Shown: positions 1 through 9,565, numbered from the stretch's first letter. The stretch: DNA of 64,000 bases from Paenibacillus elgii NBRC 100335 (GCF_004000865.1 NZ_BIMB01000017.1:62001-126000); one strand, 5' to 3'. Numbers and translations are program-made. Notes: generated by a model from the letters alone, not told the origin.

Positions 1-62
1 TTATGCTTGTGATCTTTTCCAACTGGCTGAGCCGCAAGCTGAACAATACGAGCTTATGGTAG
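1..62 (+). CDS. C-terminus of an ABC sugar permease (partial)
   Basis: Only the last 19 residues and the stop are inside the window, ending in NWLSRKLNNTSLW. A C-terminus of this kind is typical of LplB-type permeases, the first membrane subunit of Paenibacillus-style carbohydrate ABC importers. The following gene is an LplC-type second permease 16 bases downstream with its own strong ribosome site, which is the standard lplB-lplC order. The upstream part, and probably the solute-binding protein, lie outside the window. Identity rests on the short tail and on context. Confidence 0.6.
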   Translation, partial: MLVIFSNWLSRKLNNTSLW

Positions 63-78
63 AAAGGAGGAATGGCCA

Positions 79-960
79 ATGCTGAACCGGCCCACCGTTT
101 CGGAAAAATGCTTCGATGCCGGCAACGTCGTCTTTTTGACCTTGCTGATGGTGCTCACCGTATACCCGATCTTGTACGTAGCCTTCGCTTCCGTCAGCGA
201 CGCCGCAAGCTTGATGGCGCACAAAGGCATGCTGTGGAAGCCGCTCGGATTTTCACTCGAGGCGTACGCGAGTGTGTTTAACAATCCGATGATTTTGAAG
301 GGCTATGGGAATACGCTGTTCGTCGTCATCGTCGGCCTTGCGTTCAACCTGTCGCTTACGGCCTTCGGGGCGTATGCCTTGTCCCGCAAAAGCTTGCGCT
401 ACCGCAAGCCGCTTATGCTGTTCATCGTCTTTACGATGTTCTTCAGCGGAGGACTGATTCCGTTTTATTTTACGGTCAAAGGCATCGGGCTTGCCGACTC
501 GCTCTGGGCGCTTATTATTCCACATGCGATCAACACGTTCAATCTGATCATCATGAAAACGTCGTTTGAGGCGATCCCCGATAGTCTGGAAGAGTCGGCC
601 AAAATCGACGGTGCGAACGATTTCGTCATCCTATTCCGCATCATGCTGCCGCTGTCCATGCCCGTCATCGCGGTCATGATGCTGTATTATGGCGTCAGTC
701 ACTGGAACTCTTGGTTCCATGCGATGATCTTCCTGCAGGACCGGTCGCTGTATCCGCTGCAGCTCGTGCTCCGCGAAATTTTGCTGCAGGGCGAAGCGAG
801 TTCGATGGCCGTCGGCGCGACGGAGGGCGATGTGGCGATGCTATCGGTTACGCTGAAATACGCGACGATTATCGTTGCGACGGTACCGATTCTTCTCGTG
901 TATCCGTTCCTGCAAAAGTACTTCGTGAAGGGCGCGCTGGTCGGCGCAATCAAAGGATAA
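79..960 (+). CDS. carbohydrate ABC transporter permease, LplC/YtcP type
   Basis: This 293-residue inner-membrane protein is the second permease of a sugar importer of the MalG/LplC class. The N-terminus leads into a hydrophobic helix at about residues 17-37 (VVFLTLLMVLTVYPILYVAF), and about six membrane segments follow. The ATPase-coupling EAA loop is visible as EESAKIDGANDFVILFRIMLP near residue 180. Length matches the family. AAAGGAGG lies eight bases before the ATG. It follows the partial LplB-like permease and is followed by a glycosidase gene 17 bases later, so the substrate is probably an oligosaccharide handled by that enzyme. No ATPase gene is present here; Lpl systems usually share one encoded elsewhere. 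Confidence 0.92.
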   Translation: MLNRPTVSEKCFDAGNVVFLTLLMVLTVYPILYVAFASVSDAASLMAHKGMLWKPLGFSLEAYASVFNNPMILKGYGNTLFVVIVGLAFNLSLTAFGAYALSRKSLRYRKPLMLFIVFTMFFSGGLIPFYFTVKGIGLADSLWALIIPHAINTFNLIIMKTSFEAIPDSLEESAKIDGANDFVILFRIMLPLSMPVIAVMMLYYGVSHWNSWFHAMIFLQDRSLYPLQLVLREILLQGEASSMAVGATEGDVAMLSVTLKYATIIVATVPILLVYPFLQKYFVKGALVGAIKG

Positions 961-977
961 GGAGCGGAACCCGCAGC

Positions 978-3215
978 ATGAGTGGAAACGAAACGGAAAA
1001 TGTTCGCCTGGAGCTCGATTGGGAGCGGTTTATGGCCGATAATGATATGGAATGGGTCGTCAAGCCCGTCAGCTGGGACGAAGGGGCCTTTATCGGCAAC
1101 GGGCTGATCGGCGCGATGATTTATGGAGAGGAGAATGCGAAAAAGCGGAATGTGCTGCGGTTCGTTGCGGGCCGGACGGACGTGACGGCGACCCGGACGG
1201 ACGGTCCGGGCTTCCGCCCGCGCGTACCGGTTGGCGAGCTCGATCTGGAGCTGGAAGGGATGATTTATCATCCGACTTCGATGCGGCTGAATTTGTGGAA
1301 TGCCGAGCTGCGGGCCGTATTGACGACGACCCGCGGAGAGGTTCGGGTCCGGGCATTCGTCCACAGCGAAGCGGAGGTTATGGCCGTCGAGCTTGAGACG
1401 ACGGAAGGGGAAGAGGGCGCGCATTTGGCGTGGTATGCGAATTCCGAGGTGGATCCGGTGCTCAAGCATGCCGATGGCATCAATACGAACCAGTACATTC
1501 CGGAGGAAGAGGTGGACAAAACGACGGGGAAGGACGGCATATCCTTCTCTATCCAGCGGTATGCCCCGAATGAAGGCTGCGTCGCAGCCTGGAAGGAAGT
1601 GCGGGCATCCGAAAGCCGCCGCAGCATCTGGTATGTCAGCATCGTCAACGGCCATGATGAGAAGGCGAAGGAACAAGCTGCGGCTGCGGTGAGGAACGCT
1701 TCGGAGAGCGATTTCGGCGCGTGGGTCGACGCGCATCGCCGATGGTGGCATCGGTATTACAGGCAAAGCTTCGTTTCGATCCCGGACGGTCGGCTGGAAA
1801 GCTTTTACTGGATTCAGATGTATAAGCTGGCCTCGGCCACGCGGGCCGACCGGCCGCTGATCGACAATCAGGGACCGTGGCTTGCCCCGACGCCTTGGCC
1901 GGGGATCTGGTTCAACATGAACGTGCAAATGAGCTACTCGCCAGTCTATACGGCGAACCGGCTGGAGATCGGGGAATCGCTCGTACGGGCGCTCGACGAG
2001 AACAAGGAGCATTTGATCGGAAACGTGCCTGAGCGGTTCCGGCACGATTCGGCGGGATTGGGCCGAAACAGCAGCTATGATCTGAAAAGTGAAGTGAACG
2101 ACGAGGTCGGCAACCTCGCCTGGATCTGCCACAACGTTTGGCGGCATTATCGGTACGCTATGGATGACGAGATGCTGAGGAACGTGCTGTATCCGATCTT
2201 GCGAAGAAGCATGAATTATTATTTCCACCTTCTGGAGGAAGAGGAAGACGGCAGACTGCATCTGCCGCCGACCATTTCCCCCGAATACGGCTCGTTTATG
2301 CGGACGAAGGTACGCGATTGCCATTACGATCTGGCGCTCATCCGCTGGGGCTGCGAAACACTGCTGGCCATAAGCGAACGGTTGGGGGAAGCGGACCCGA
2401 CATGCTGGAAATGGCTGCACGTTCTTGACCGGCTGGCGCCGCTGCCGGTGGAAGAGACCGGCTTCATGATCGGCCGCGACACGCCGCTTGCGTACGGCCA
2501 CCGGCATTTCAGCCATCTGCTCGCCGTCTTTCCACTGCACCTGATCGGCTGCGACAGGGAGGAGGACCGGGAGCTGATCGCGACCTCACTTCGCCATTGG
2601 ATCGGCAAGGAGGGCGATCTGCGCGGCTTCAGCCTGACCGGCGCGGCATCCATCGCCGCTACGCTTGGCTGGGGGAATGAAGCGCTTCGCCTGCTGCAAG
2701 CGCTGCTGCTGATCGTCAAGCCGAATACGATGTACAAAGAGGCAGGGCCGGTCATCGAGACGCCGCTTGCGGGAGCGGAGGCGATTCATGACATGCTGCT
2801 GCAAAGCTGGGGCGGCACGATCCGCATCTTCCCGGCCGTCCCGGACGAATGGCGGGATGCGACGTTTCACGATTTGCGGGCCGAAGGGGCCTTTCTCGTC
2901 AGCGCCGTGCGCAGGGACGGCATTACCCGGTTTATTCGCGTGAGAAGCTTGGCCGGGGAGCCGTGTATTATCCGGACCGGATGGACCGGTGTCGTCCGGT
3001 GGCGGAAAGCCGGAACAGCCGCCCCTGAAACATTGGTCGACGTGGGAACGCAGGAAGGGGATATCGCAGTGGATTTGCAAAAGGGAGAGGAAGCGATCCT
3101 TTATCCGGACGGCGAGCTTCCGGATCTGCGCATACAGCCGGTATCGCCGTCCGTAAGACCCGTCCGTTATTTCGGCGGGCATAAGCCTTGGCGGCTTTAC
3201 GGCTTTCCGTTCTGA
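978..3215 (+). CDS. glycoside hydrolase family 95-like protein
   Basis: This is a 745-residue cytoplasmic enzyme without signal peptide. Near the N-terminus SWDEGAFIGNGLIGAMIYG (about 32-50) matches the GH95 entry motif in which the enzyme's beta-sandwich begins. The (alpha/alpha)6 barrel contains WFNMNVQMSYSP (about 311-322), the place of the two Asn residues that assist catalysis in GH95 alpha-L-fucosidases, ISPEYG (about 432) at the position of the general acid Glu, and GHRHFSHLLAVFPLHL further on. GH95 includes alpha-L-fucosidases and alpha-L-galactosidases, so an exact sugar cannot be named. The ATG was chosen because the upstream reading frame overlaps the permease gene; the ribosome site AAGGAG is rather far (13 bases). 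Its place after two permeases suggests intracellular cleavage of the imported oligosaccharide. Confidence 0.8.
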   Translation: MSGNETENVRLELDWERFMADNDMEWVVKPVSWDEGAFIGNGLIGAMIYGEENAKKRNVLRFVAGRTDVTATRTDGPGFRPRVPVGELDLELEGMIYHPTSMRLNLWNAELRAVLTTTRGEVRVRAFVHSEAEVMAVELETTEGEEGAHLAWYANSEVDPVLKHADGINTNQYIPEEEVDKTTGKDGISFSIQRYAPNEGCVAAWKEVRASESRRSIWYVSIVNGHDEKAKEQAAAAVRNASESDFGAWVDAHRRWWHRYYRQSFVSIPDGRLESFYWIQMYKLASATRADRPLIDNQGPWLAPTPWPGIWFNMNVQMSYSPVYTANRLEIGESLVRALDENKEHLIGNVPERFRHDSAGLGRNSSYDLKSEVNDEVGNLAWICHNVWRHYRYAMDDEMLRNVLYPILRRSMNYYFHLLEEEEDGRLHLPPTISPEYGSFMRTKVRDCHYDLALIRWGCETLLAISERLGEADPTCWKWLHVLDRLAPLPVEETGFMIGRDTPLAYGHRHFSHLLAVFPLHLIGCDREEDRELIATSLRHWIGKEGDLRGFSLTGAASIAATLGWGNEALRLLQALLLIVKPNTMYKEAGPVIETPLAGAEAIHDMLLQSWGGTIRIFPAVPDEWRDATFHDLRAEGAFLVSAVRRDGITRFIRVRSLAGEPCIIRTGWTGVVRWRKAGTAAPETLVDVGTQEGDIAVDLQKGEEAILYPDGELPDLRIQPVSPSVRPVRYFGGHKPWRLYGFPF

Positions 3216-3347
3216 GAGGCCGGAAATTGAAGATTTTAATGATCTTTTCGGCATTTTGATGATTTCTTTTGCCCCGTTTTTCTATGTAAAATGAAACCGG
3301 AGTGCACTCTATAATTAAAAAAACGAAGGAAACGAAGGAGAGATGAA

Positions 3348-5243
3348 ATGATAAGACAAACAAAGCGGTTTTCGGTTTTGGCATGCACTTGCTTGCTTCT
3401 TACACTTGTTCCTGACGCACCCGGTTATGCAGCGGATGCCAAGCTGCCGTTTCCGGCATCTGCCGTAACGGCGAGTAAGGACGACGGCAACGTTCCTGCC
3501 AATGCGGTAGACGGCAATCTGGCCACACGCTGGTCCGCCAACGGTGACGGGGAATGGATCAAATTCGATCTAGGCGCCAACAAGAAGGTCAGCTATTTGA
3601 AAATGGCATTTCTAAACGGAGATTCCAGAACCTCCAAGTTCGATATTCAAACCTCGACCGACAATGTGAGCTTTAAGACGGTTAAGGCGAATGTGACCAG
3701 CAGTTTGAATGCGGGCCTGCAAACCTTTGATTTTCCCGATGTCAATGCGGCCCGGTACGTAAGAATTATTGGGCACGGCAACTCGGCTAATGCCTGGAAC
3801 AGCTACACCGAAGTGGAGATTTATGGGGAGGGTGCCGAAGGTGGCCAAGGTGTGCCGGTTTCCAGCTCTGCCGAGCTGACTGCGGCCATTAGCAAAGCGG
3901 TTCCCGGCACGACGATTGTGCTCGCCGACGGTACCTACACGCAGGATGCTCCCTTCGTCGTAAGCGGCAAGAACGGCACGGCGAACAGCCCGATTACGAT
4001 CAAAGCGGCAAATCCGGGTCAGGCCGTCATTTCCGGCGGGGCATCGCTCAAAATTCAAAAATCGTCCTACGTTACGATTGAGGGCTTGAAGTTTACGAAC
4101 ACCGGCAACACGGCGCTCCTCTTGGACGGCTCCAACAATATCCAGGTGACCCGGAATCGATTCGCTTTGCCGGCAACCGGAAAAGAGTTGTTCTGGCTGC
4201 AGGTGAGCGGAGCGAACAGCCATCACAATCAGATTGACCATAATGATTTTGGTCCCAAGAGCGACACTGGCCCGCTCATTGCCTACGAAGGCGACGGCAA
4301 GGGGAACATCTCGCAGTACGACGTGATCGAATACAACTACTTCCATGATGTCGGCCCGTGGGTAGACAACGGCAAGGAAACGATACGTCTGGGGCTATCC
4401 AAAGTCTCGTTGTCCAACGGGTACAACACCATTCAATACAATCTGTTCGAGAACTGCGACGGCGAGCCCGAAATCGTCTCCGTCAAAAGCAGCGGTAACA
4501 CGGTCCGCTACAATACCTTCAAAACCTCAAAAGGAGGACTGACTTCGCGGCACGGCCATAACAACGAGTTTTACGGGAACTTCTTCCTTGGCGACGGCGT
4601 AGAACCGGAGAAAAAGGGAATGGAGCAATCGGGAATTCGGGTGTATGGCAACGACCATAAAATTTACAACAACTACTTCGAGAAGCTTACCGGGACGGCC
4701 ATCTATCTCGATAGCGGCAGCTTTGACGGCGGCACCGGCGGGTATCCGCCCAATCCGACGATCGACCAATTGAGAGCGCATTGGAAAATTTACCGCGCCC
4801 AAGTCGTCAACAATACGATCGTAGGCAGCAAGGCGGGTATTGTTATCGGGTCGGGGAAGGCATACGCTCCTCAAGACAGCGTCGTGGCAAACAACATCGT
4901 GAAAAATTCCACGGGCACGCTTTATAACGAAGCGGCCACCAGCAACACCGTATTCGAAGGCAACCTCGGGTATGGCAGCACGCTGAGCAATAAGTCGAGA
5001 ACGGCTTCGGAGATTCGCAACGCCGACCCGTTATTTCAAACCGTGAACGGATTGCAAAAATTATCCTCCGCCAGTAAGGCGGCGATTGACACCGCAGTTG
5101 GAACGTACAGCTATATCAAGGAGGATATGGATGGGGAGGTCCGCTCATCCGCCCATGATATCGGAGCGGACGAATATTCCACGGCTTCGTCCTTCAAGAA
5201 TCGCCCGTTGCAGAAGGCCGACGTAGGGCCGAACGCGCCATAA
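3348..5243 (+). CDS. secreted polysaccharide lyase family 6 (chondroitinase B/alginate lyase type) with F5/8C domain
   Basis: The 631-residue protein starts with a signal peptide (about 1-27, ending GYAADA). Residues about 32-158 form a discoidin-like F5/8 type C carbohydrate-binding domain (NAVDGNLATRWSANGDGEWIKFDLG). From about residue 169 a right-handed beta-helix of the PL6 family follows, with FHDVGPWVDNGKETIRLG and LTSRHGHNNEFYGNFFLG. Lys380 and Arg401-His402 sit exactly 21 residues apart, the same spacing as the catalytic Lys and Arg of chondroitinase B (250 and 271, established knowledge). The enzyme should cleave uronic-acid-containing glycans outside the cell by beta-elimination. 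The gene has its own AAGGAG site and a terminator after it. It probably supplies fragments to the uptake system upstream; substrate remains open between dermatan-type and alginate-type glycans. Confidence 0.88.
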   Translation: MIRQTKRFSVLACTCLLLTLVPDAPGYAADAKLPFPASAVTASKDDGNVPANAVDGNLATRWSANGDGEWIKFDLGANKKVSYLKMAFLNGDSRTSKFDIQTSTDNVSFKTVKANVTSSLNAGLQTFDFPDVNAARYVRIIGHGNSANAWNSYTEVEIYGEGAEGGQGVPVSSSAELTAAISKAVPGTTIVLADGTYTQDAPFVVSGKNGTANSPITIKAANPGQAVISGGASLKIQKSSYVTIEGLKFTNTGNTALLLDGSNNIQVTRNRFALPATGKELFWLQVSGANSHHNQIDHNDFGPKSDTGPLIAYEGDGKGNISQYDVIEYNYFHDVGPWVDNGKETIRLGLSKVSLSNGYNTIQYNLFENCDGEPEIVSVKSSGNTVRYNTFKTSKGGLTSRHGHNNEFYGNFFLGDGVEPEKKGMEQSGIRVYGNDHKIYNNYFEKLTGTAIYLDSGSFDGGTGGYPPNPTIDQLRAHWKIYRAQVVNNTIVGSKAGIVIGSGKAYAPQDSVVANNIVKNSTGTLYNEAATSNTVFEGNLGYGSTLSNKSRTASEIRNADPLFQTVNGLQKLSSASKAAIDTAVGTYSYIKEDMDGEVRSSAHDIGADEYSTASSFKNRPLQKADVGPNAP

Positions 5244-5274
5244 CTTAAATTTTACATTTGCCGCAGAAAAAAGG

Positions 5275-5309
5275 AAAAGTGCCATCCCCGCGGGGAGAGG
5301 CACTTTTTC
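5275..5309. terminator. bidirectional intrinsic terminator
   Basis: AAAAGTGCC and GGCACTTTT pair around a GC-rich inner stem (CCCCGCGGGG). A-run on the left and T-run on the right make it usable by the lyase gene and by the convergent YHYH gene. Confidence 0.85.
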
Positions 5310-5335
5310 TCATCCAGAGCCGCCTGATGGCGGCC

Positions 5336-6025
5336 TTACTTCGAGATGTAAAAGGCGTTATTTTCAAACTTTGTCGTTAAGCCTAAGTCCTCGACAGCCA
5401 ATTTCCAGGTCATTGGGAAATAGGTCACATCATTTAAAACAAGCAGCGGATACGCTTCGGTCGAGTTGTCGAACCAGGCATCGTTTACAAATACGTTGAA
5501 ATCGGGAAGCTTGGCGTACAGCTTTGCAGGCGGCGTGCCAAGGTCGGGGTTCAGCTTAGCTGCTTTGTTGGCCGTCTTCCGGATCACAAATCCCGTCTCT
5601 TTATCCCACTTGGTTTCGAGTCCCAAAGCCTGCGTGTAGCTCCAAGTCATCGGGAAATAGGTAATGTCTTTGTAGGTAATGACCGGATACTGCGCAGAAG
5701 CATTGGAAACTTCCTGATTATTTACATAGACCTTAAAAGCGGGCACATTCACCTTGATCATGCCGTCCGGAACTTCTTCTTTTGCCGGGGAAGAGGGAGT
5801 CGCCTTCGGCGAGCTTGACTTGCTGCCAGAGTCGCCGCTTGAGGTGCTTCCTCCATTATGATAATGATATTCTCCGTCTTCAAGCCCCCATTTTGCACAA
5901 TTGGTTCTGCACGTGTGCCCTCCATTTTTATCCGTTCTGCCGGGATGAGCGCTTGCGATCGATGCGATCGACGAGAACGTAAGACTGAACAAAGCAATCC
6001 CTAACACAGCTTGTTTTAGTTTCAT
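5336..6025 (-). CDS. secreted YHYH-domain protein with two stalk/copper-amine-oxidase-like repeats
   Basis: The protein of 229 residues begins with a signal peptide ending in SIASAHPG. Directly after it lies the YHYH domain: HPGRTDKNGGHTCRTNC, WGL, then GEYHYHNGG. A Ser/Gly/Pro linker follows. The C-terminal part holds two related units, each with V(Y/F)VN near the start and TYFPMTW in the middle (VITYKDITYFPMTW and LVLNDVTYFPMTW), of the type found in stalk or copper amine oxidase N-terminal domains. Start at 6025 gives eight bases between AGGGGG and ATG; the ATG six bases earlier would touch the ribosome site. The biochemical role of YHYH proteins is not known; location is the cell surface or medium. 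It stands alone, convergent to the lyase gene. Confidence 0.8.
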   Translation of the reverse strand: MKLKQAVLGIALFSLTFSSIASIASAHPGRTDKNGGHTCRTNCAKWGLEDGEYHYHNGGSTSSGDSGSKSSSPKATPSSPAKEEVPDGMIKVNVPAFKVYVNNQEVSNASAQYPVITYKDITYFPMTWSYTQALGLETKWDKETGFVIRKTANKAAKLNPDLGTPPAKLYAKLPDFNVFVNDAWFDNSTEAYPLLVLNDVTYFPMTWKLAVEDLGLTTKFENNAFYISK

Positions 6026-6248
6026 GAACATGGCCCCCTACTAGTTAGTTCTATCTTCTTGTAATTCTACCATCAATAGGAATATAGGACAATTGCCTCA
6101 AGCGAATTTGATCCATGATGATATAGCTTCAATCGCATGGCGGGTTTTCACACATCATTCAACAACAAACTGTGAAAAAGTTATCATTTGCATGAATGTG
6201 GTACGATTTAGGAGAAATCAACTTTTTAACCAAAGGATGGTGGATGCT

Positions 6249-6599
6249 ATGAAACTGAATCATATCAATTTGACGGTCACGGACGTGCCGGCCGCTCAAC
6301 AGTTTTTGGAAACTTATTTCGGACTTAAACCGATGGATACGAGCGGAGATGCGCGCGGCAATTCATTCGCTGTGCTGTTTGACGATAACGGAATGGTGAT
6401 CACGTTAATGAAAGGAGCCGAGGTTCAGTACCCCAAGACGTTTCATATCGGCTTCATCCAGGGGAGCGAAGAGAAGGTGAATGAGATCAACCAACGGATG
6501 AAGGACGACGGATTCGATGTTAAGCCGCCGCAAAGGTCACATGGATGGACGTTCTATGTGAAAGCCCCGGGCGGTTTTACCGTTGAGGTCCTCGCTTAA
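6249..6599 (+). CDS. VOC/glyoxalase-fold protein
   Basis: A 116-residue single-domain protein with the beta-alpha-beta-beta-beta pattern of the vicinal oxygen chelate superfamily: KLNHINLTVTDVPAAQQFLETYFGLKP at the N-terminus and FYVKAPGGFTVEVLA at the C-terminus. His4 and Glu113 are candidates for metal ligands. Members include glyoxalase, dioxygenases and drug-binding resistance proteins, so no reaction is assigned. The ATG at 6249 is preferred to upstream ones because GGTGG lies five bases before it and the family normally starts with this strand. It is monocistronic and followed by a terminator. Confidence 0.85.
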   Translation: MKLNHINLTVTDVPAAQQFLETYFGLKPMDTSGDARGNSFAVLFDDNGMVITLMKGAEVQYPKTFHIGFIQGSEEKVNEINQRMKDDGFDVKPPQRSHGWTFYVKAPGGFTVEVLA

Positions 6600-6626
6600 G
6601 TGAAGCCGCGATAAAGGAAAAGCACG

Positions 6627-6667
6627 AACCGGTTGGAGGCGCAGTCCTTCAGCTGGTTTATTTTTTT
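6627..6667 (+). terminator. intrinsic terminator after VOC gene
   Basis: AACCGGTTGGAGG pairs with CCTTCAGCTGGTT (one wobble and one mismatch) and is followed by TATTTTTTT. Confidence 0.75.
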
Positions 6668-6889
6668 GTCGAATAATGTCATGAAATATGTGTCTTTCGT
6701 TTCGTTTTTCTCTTGTAGAAACAGGACAATAGGCGGATAGTTTATCGATTTCTAAGTCTATCGGTTCAAATACGTTGGCATAACTTGTCATCGGAATCGT
6801 TTGAATGGAATAATGAAAGGGGTGTACCGGGGGCTTCGGACCCTTTGGTAACGGAAATCGGAGAATCACGAACAAGAGGAGCGAACGAA

Positions 6890-7858
6890 ATGACGGAGCT
6901 GGAAGACCGATTCGAAGAGGATGGAAACGAACAAGAGGAGCAGGACGATTCCGGCTTTGCCCGGGTTTATATGGTGGAGCTGCTATACAAGTCGAAGCCG
7001 GAGCTGTCCCGCGAGGCGCTGTACGAGAAGATGGAAGCTTACACGGGGCAGGTTGACGTTCCGGATGATGAGGATGCCGAGGATGAAGAGGAGAAGGCCG
7101 ATGTTCCCGGTCTTGCCGTCTGGGAAGCGGAAGATCCGGACCCAAGCAACGATACGTTGATGTTTTTTCATCTTAACTATAAAGTCGCTTATGCGGAAGG
7201 TGAACTTCCGGCGCAAACGTGCATATTCCAGACCAATGAGGAGACGAAACCGGAAAAGTACGAAACGGCTTTGCAGCAAGCATGGGATTGGCCCGAAGCC
7301 CGCGAGATGGTGGGAGCATGCCGCTATTCCATGCTGCTTACCGATTTCTGCGCCGCAGGCCTTCCTTATAAAGAACGGCTGGAGCTGTTCCAGAATGCGC
7401 TGCGGGCTCTGCTGGAGGTTGCTCCGTGCGACGCCCTCTATTGGAGCGCAAGCGACAAAATCGTAGATCCAAGGCAGTATCAGAGTGCTCTGGCGGAAGG
7501 GCAGACGCTGTATGGAGCGATGAACGTCAGATTTTATAACGTTCAGGGCAGGGGAGCGGAGCGCCGGGAGTTTTTGATGGATACGGCCGGACTCGCTGCG
7601 TTGGGACTGCCGGACCTGCAGTGTCATTTTTACGATATGGAGCCGGGAGAAGTCGCCTCCGTCCTGGGTGATCTCGGCTATTACCTGTATAACCGGGGAG
7701 ATGTCATCCAAGACGGCGAGACGGTTGGCTGGACGGAGCAGCAGCGCTGGCGCTGCGAGCATCAATACGCCTTGGCGGCGCCGCGCCGTTACGTGCTGGA
7801 CTTGGACCCGGGCGAGCCTTACTATGCGGGCAGACAGCATCACGACGAAAACCGATAA
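6890..7858 (+). CDS. DUF4261 domain protein
   Basis: The 322-residue soluble protein has an acidic N-terminus (about residues 1-15 and 50-70, rich in E and D) and a body that fits DUF4261: FARVYMVELLYKSKPELS at about 24, YRSM-type segment CRYSMLLTDFC near 145, and a C-terminal half ending in APRRYVLDLDPGEPY. Members are cytoplasmic, of unknown reaction, and often sit with SMI1 and other orphan immunity-type genes. The ATG at 6890 is preceded by AGAGGA at nine bases; the open frame extends upstream but without a ribosome site. The next gene starts 21 bases after its stop, so the three genes to 10712 probably form an operon. Confidence 0.8.
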   Translation: MTELEDRFEEDGNEQEEQDDSGFARVYMVELLYKSKPELSREALYEKMEAYTGQVDVPDDEDAEDEEEKADVPGLAVWEAEDPDPSNDTLMFFHLNYKVAYAEGELPAQTCIFQTNEETKPEKYETALQQAWDWPEAREMVGACRYSMLLTDFCAAGLPYKERLELFQNALRALLEVAPCDALYWSASDKIVDPRQYQSALAEGQTLYGAMNVRFYNVQGRGAERREFLMDTAGLAALGLPDLQCHFYDMEPGEVASVLGDLGYYLYNRGDVIQDGETVGWTEQQRWRCEHQYALAAPRRYVLDLDPGEPYYAGRQHHDENR

Positions 7859-7879
7859 TGCGGGAGGCGAGACGATCAA

Positions 7880-9565
7880 ATGGATAACATGCTGGAAGAG
7901 CTCATTAACGAAATGAAGCAAGCCATTGTGCAATGGTTCGAATTCATTGGCGATAAGGATGCGGAACAAATTGTGAAGCGTACCCCGCTGCAGGTCGGGA
8001 TTCATGATTACGGCCTGCTGGAGTACGCCAAGGGCAGAGTCAGCGTGACGGACACGGAGCTCGATTTCTTGTCACCGGAAGTCAAGACCGGGCTGGGCGA
8101 GCCTGCCGAGCTATTGTCGGAGGAACAAGTCCGGGAGCAGATCGTCCCGCGCTTGGCTGCATTCATGCAGCAGCAATTGGACAGCCTTCCGTCCCCGGCT
8201 TTAATCGATTATAACTTTTCGTTCTGGGGAAAGTTTCGCGTGCGGGAAGGCGAAGTGACGCTCCCGATTCTCCAGTATATCGACGAGGCGAAGAAGGAAC
8301 GGCTGCTGAATGCCATCGCTTCTTATATCCAAACGAAGCTCGACGACGGGAAATACCCTACCAAGCCGCTGGAGACGTTCTTTCTCTCCAGACATCTGCT
8401 CGATGAGAACTTGTTTCCCGAGCCGGATGCAGGGCGGATCATTTCCGTGTTCGAGAACATTTTGGAGCTGAATAAAGCGAAGAAAGAACGGCTTGCCGAG
8501 CATCGTTCGAATATCGTGAGAGCTCTGCGGAATTGGGCGGAGGAGACGTTTCTTCCCCGCTATTTCGAGATTCATAAGGAAGGGTGGAGTCAAGCCGAGT
8601 ATACGAGAAAAGGCGATATTCAGCTCGAAGATACCGAGCAAGGGCCGATTGAACTGCTGTTATATGCGGCGGTGTCCATCATCAAGTATGAGCCTTCTTA
8701 TAGCAAAAGCACAGGGCTTGCCTTCCTGGAACGGGCCGTCGAGCTGGGAAGCGCCCGGGCATCCCGCTACATGAAGGAAGGCAGCGGAACGTTGGCCAAG
8801 GAAGACGTGCACCTCTGCAATGAGCTTATGGAATGCAAGGCCAATGACGTATTCGCTACCGTAACGATTACTATTAAGCAGGAAGCCGAGGAGAGCTATG
8901 CGTGTGCGCTCCGGTTTATTTGCCGCTTGCTGCAGCAAGGGTTCCCCAAAAGCTATCAGATTAAGCTGAAATCCAGCGTTAAGCAGTTTTTGCCCGTCAA
9001 GGGATTAGCGAAGTCGGGGACACATCGTTTCTTCGCGAACGCTATGGAATATCCGAAGCTGCACCCGCTGCTTGAGGAATATGCCCGCGCAGCGATGGAA
9101 GAGTTCGAATGGTATGCGGATACGGAAGGCGAGAAGTGCTGCATGCCGGGCAGCTATGCCGTCTTCGGCCTCGGATTGGCGGACCGGAGCTATTTTGCGC
9201 TGGTAGAGGATTATATGAAGCAAGTAGATGACGAGCACCAGTCCGTGCAAAATGACTTCACGACCGCTTTCATCGAACGGTACGGCGTGAATGCGGAGAC
9301 CATCCCTACGCTGGTGACGTGCTTGCTGCACAGCACCGACTCGATCAAGCTGAAGATCAAGCCGGCGATGGAAGAGGAAGCCCATGCAAGACTGCTGCTT
9401 GACACGGTTAACGGCCTTCAGTCTTATGAAGTGGAGCATATCGTCTATACGATTTGGGGCGGCGTGGAAAAGCTTAAGGCTATCGCTGCCAAGGCCAAAG
9501 GGGAAAAGGCAGCTTTGCTGTCAGAGCTTGTGCAGGCCGCATCCTCCAAGAAAAGCCAACGGTAG
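7880..9565 (+). CDS. DUF6138-like protein of unknown function
   Basis: The 561-residue protein is soluble and mostly helical, without signal or membrane segments. The N-terminal third (MDNMLEELINEMKQAIVQWFEF) is amphipathic. The middle contains a stretch resembling helical repeats (LLYAAVSIIKYEPSYSKSTGLAFLERAVELG at about 256-286). The C-terminal part holds a compact segment with CCMPGSYAVFGLGLADRSYF and ends in a Lys-rich tail. I recall similar proteins as DUF6138 beside DUF4261 genes, but this is memory, not a search. Its partner genes are DUF4261 upstream and the WGR/propeller gene downstream. No catalytic motif was found. Confidence 0.65.
   Translation: MDNMLEELINEMKQAIVQWFEFIGDKDAEQIVKRTPLQVGIHDYGLLEYAKGRVSVTDTELDFLSPEVKTGLGEPAELLSEEQVREQIVPRLAAFMQQQLDSLPSPALIDYNFSFWGKFRVREGEVTLPILQYIDEAKKERLLNAIASYIQTKLDDGKYPTKPLETFFLSRHLLDENLFPEPDAGRIISVFENILELNKAKKERLAEHRSNIVRALRNWAEETFLPRYFEIHKEGWSQAEYTRKGDIQLEDTEQGPIELLLYAAVSIIKYEPSYSKSTGLAFLERAVELGSARASRYMKEGSGTLAKEDVHLCNELMECKANDVFATVTITIKQEAEESYACALRFICRLLQQGFPKSYQIKLKSSVKQFLPVKGLAKSGTHRFFANAMEYPKLHPLLEEYARAAMEEFEWYADTEGEKCCMPGSYAVFGLGLADRSYFALVEDYMKQVDDEHQSVQNDFTTAFIERYGVNAETIPTLVTCLLHSTDSIKLKIKPAMEEEAHARLLLDTVNGLQSYEVEHIVYTIWGGVEKLKAIAAKAKGEKAALLSELVQAASSKKSQR

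Noticed and set aside
699-2540. Long minus-strand open frame (613 codons) opposite the permease and glycosidase genes
   Set aside because: It lies antisense to two well-supported genes, has no ribosome site and no recognisable domain; it results from high GC in the third codon position.
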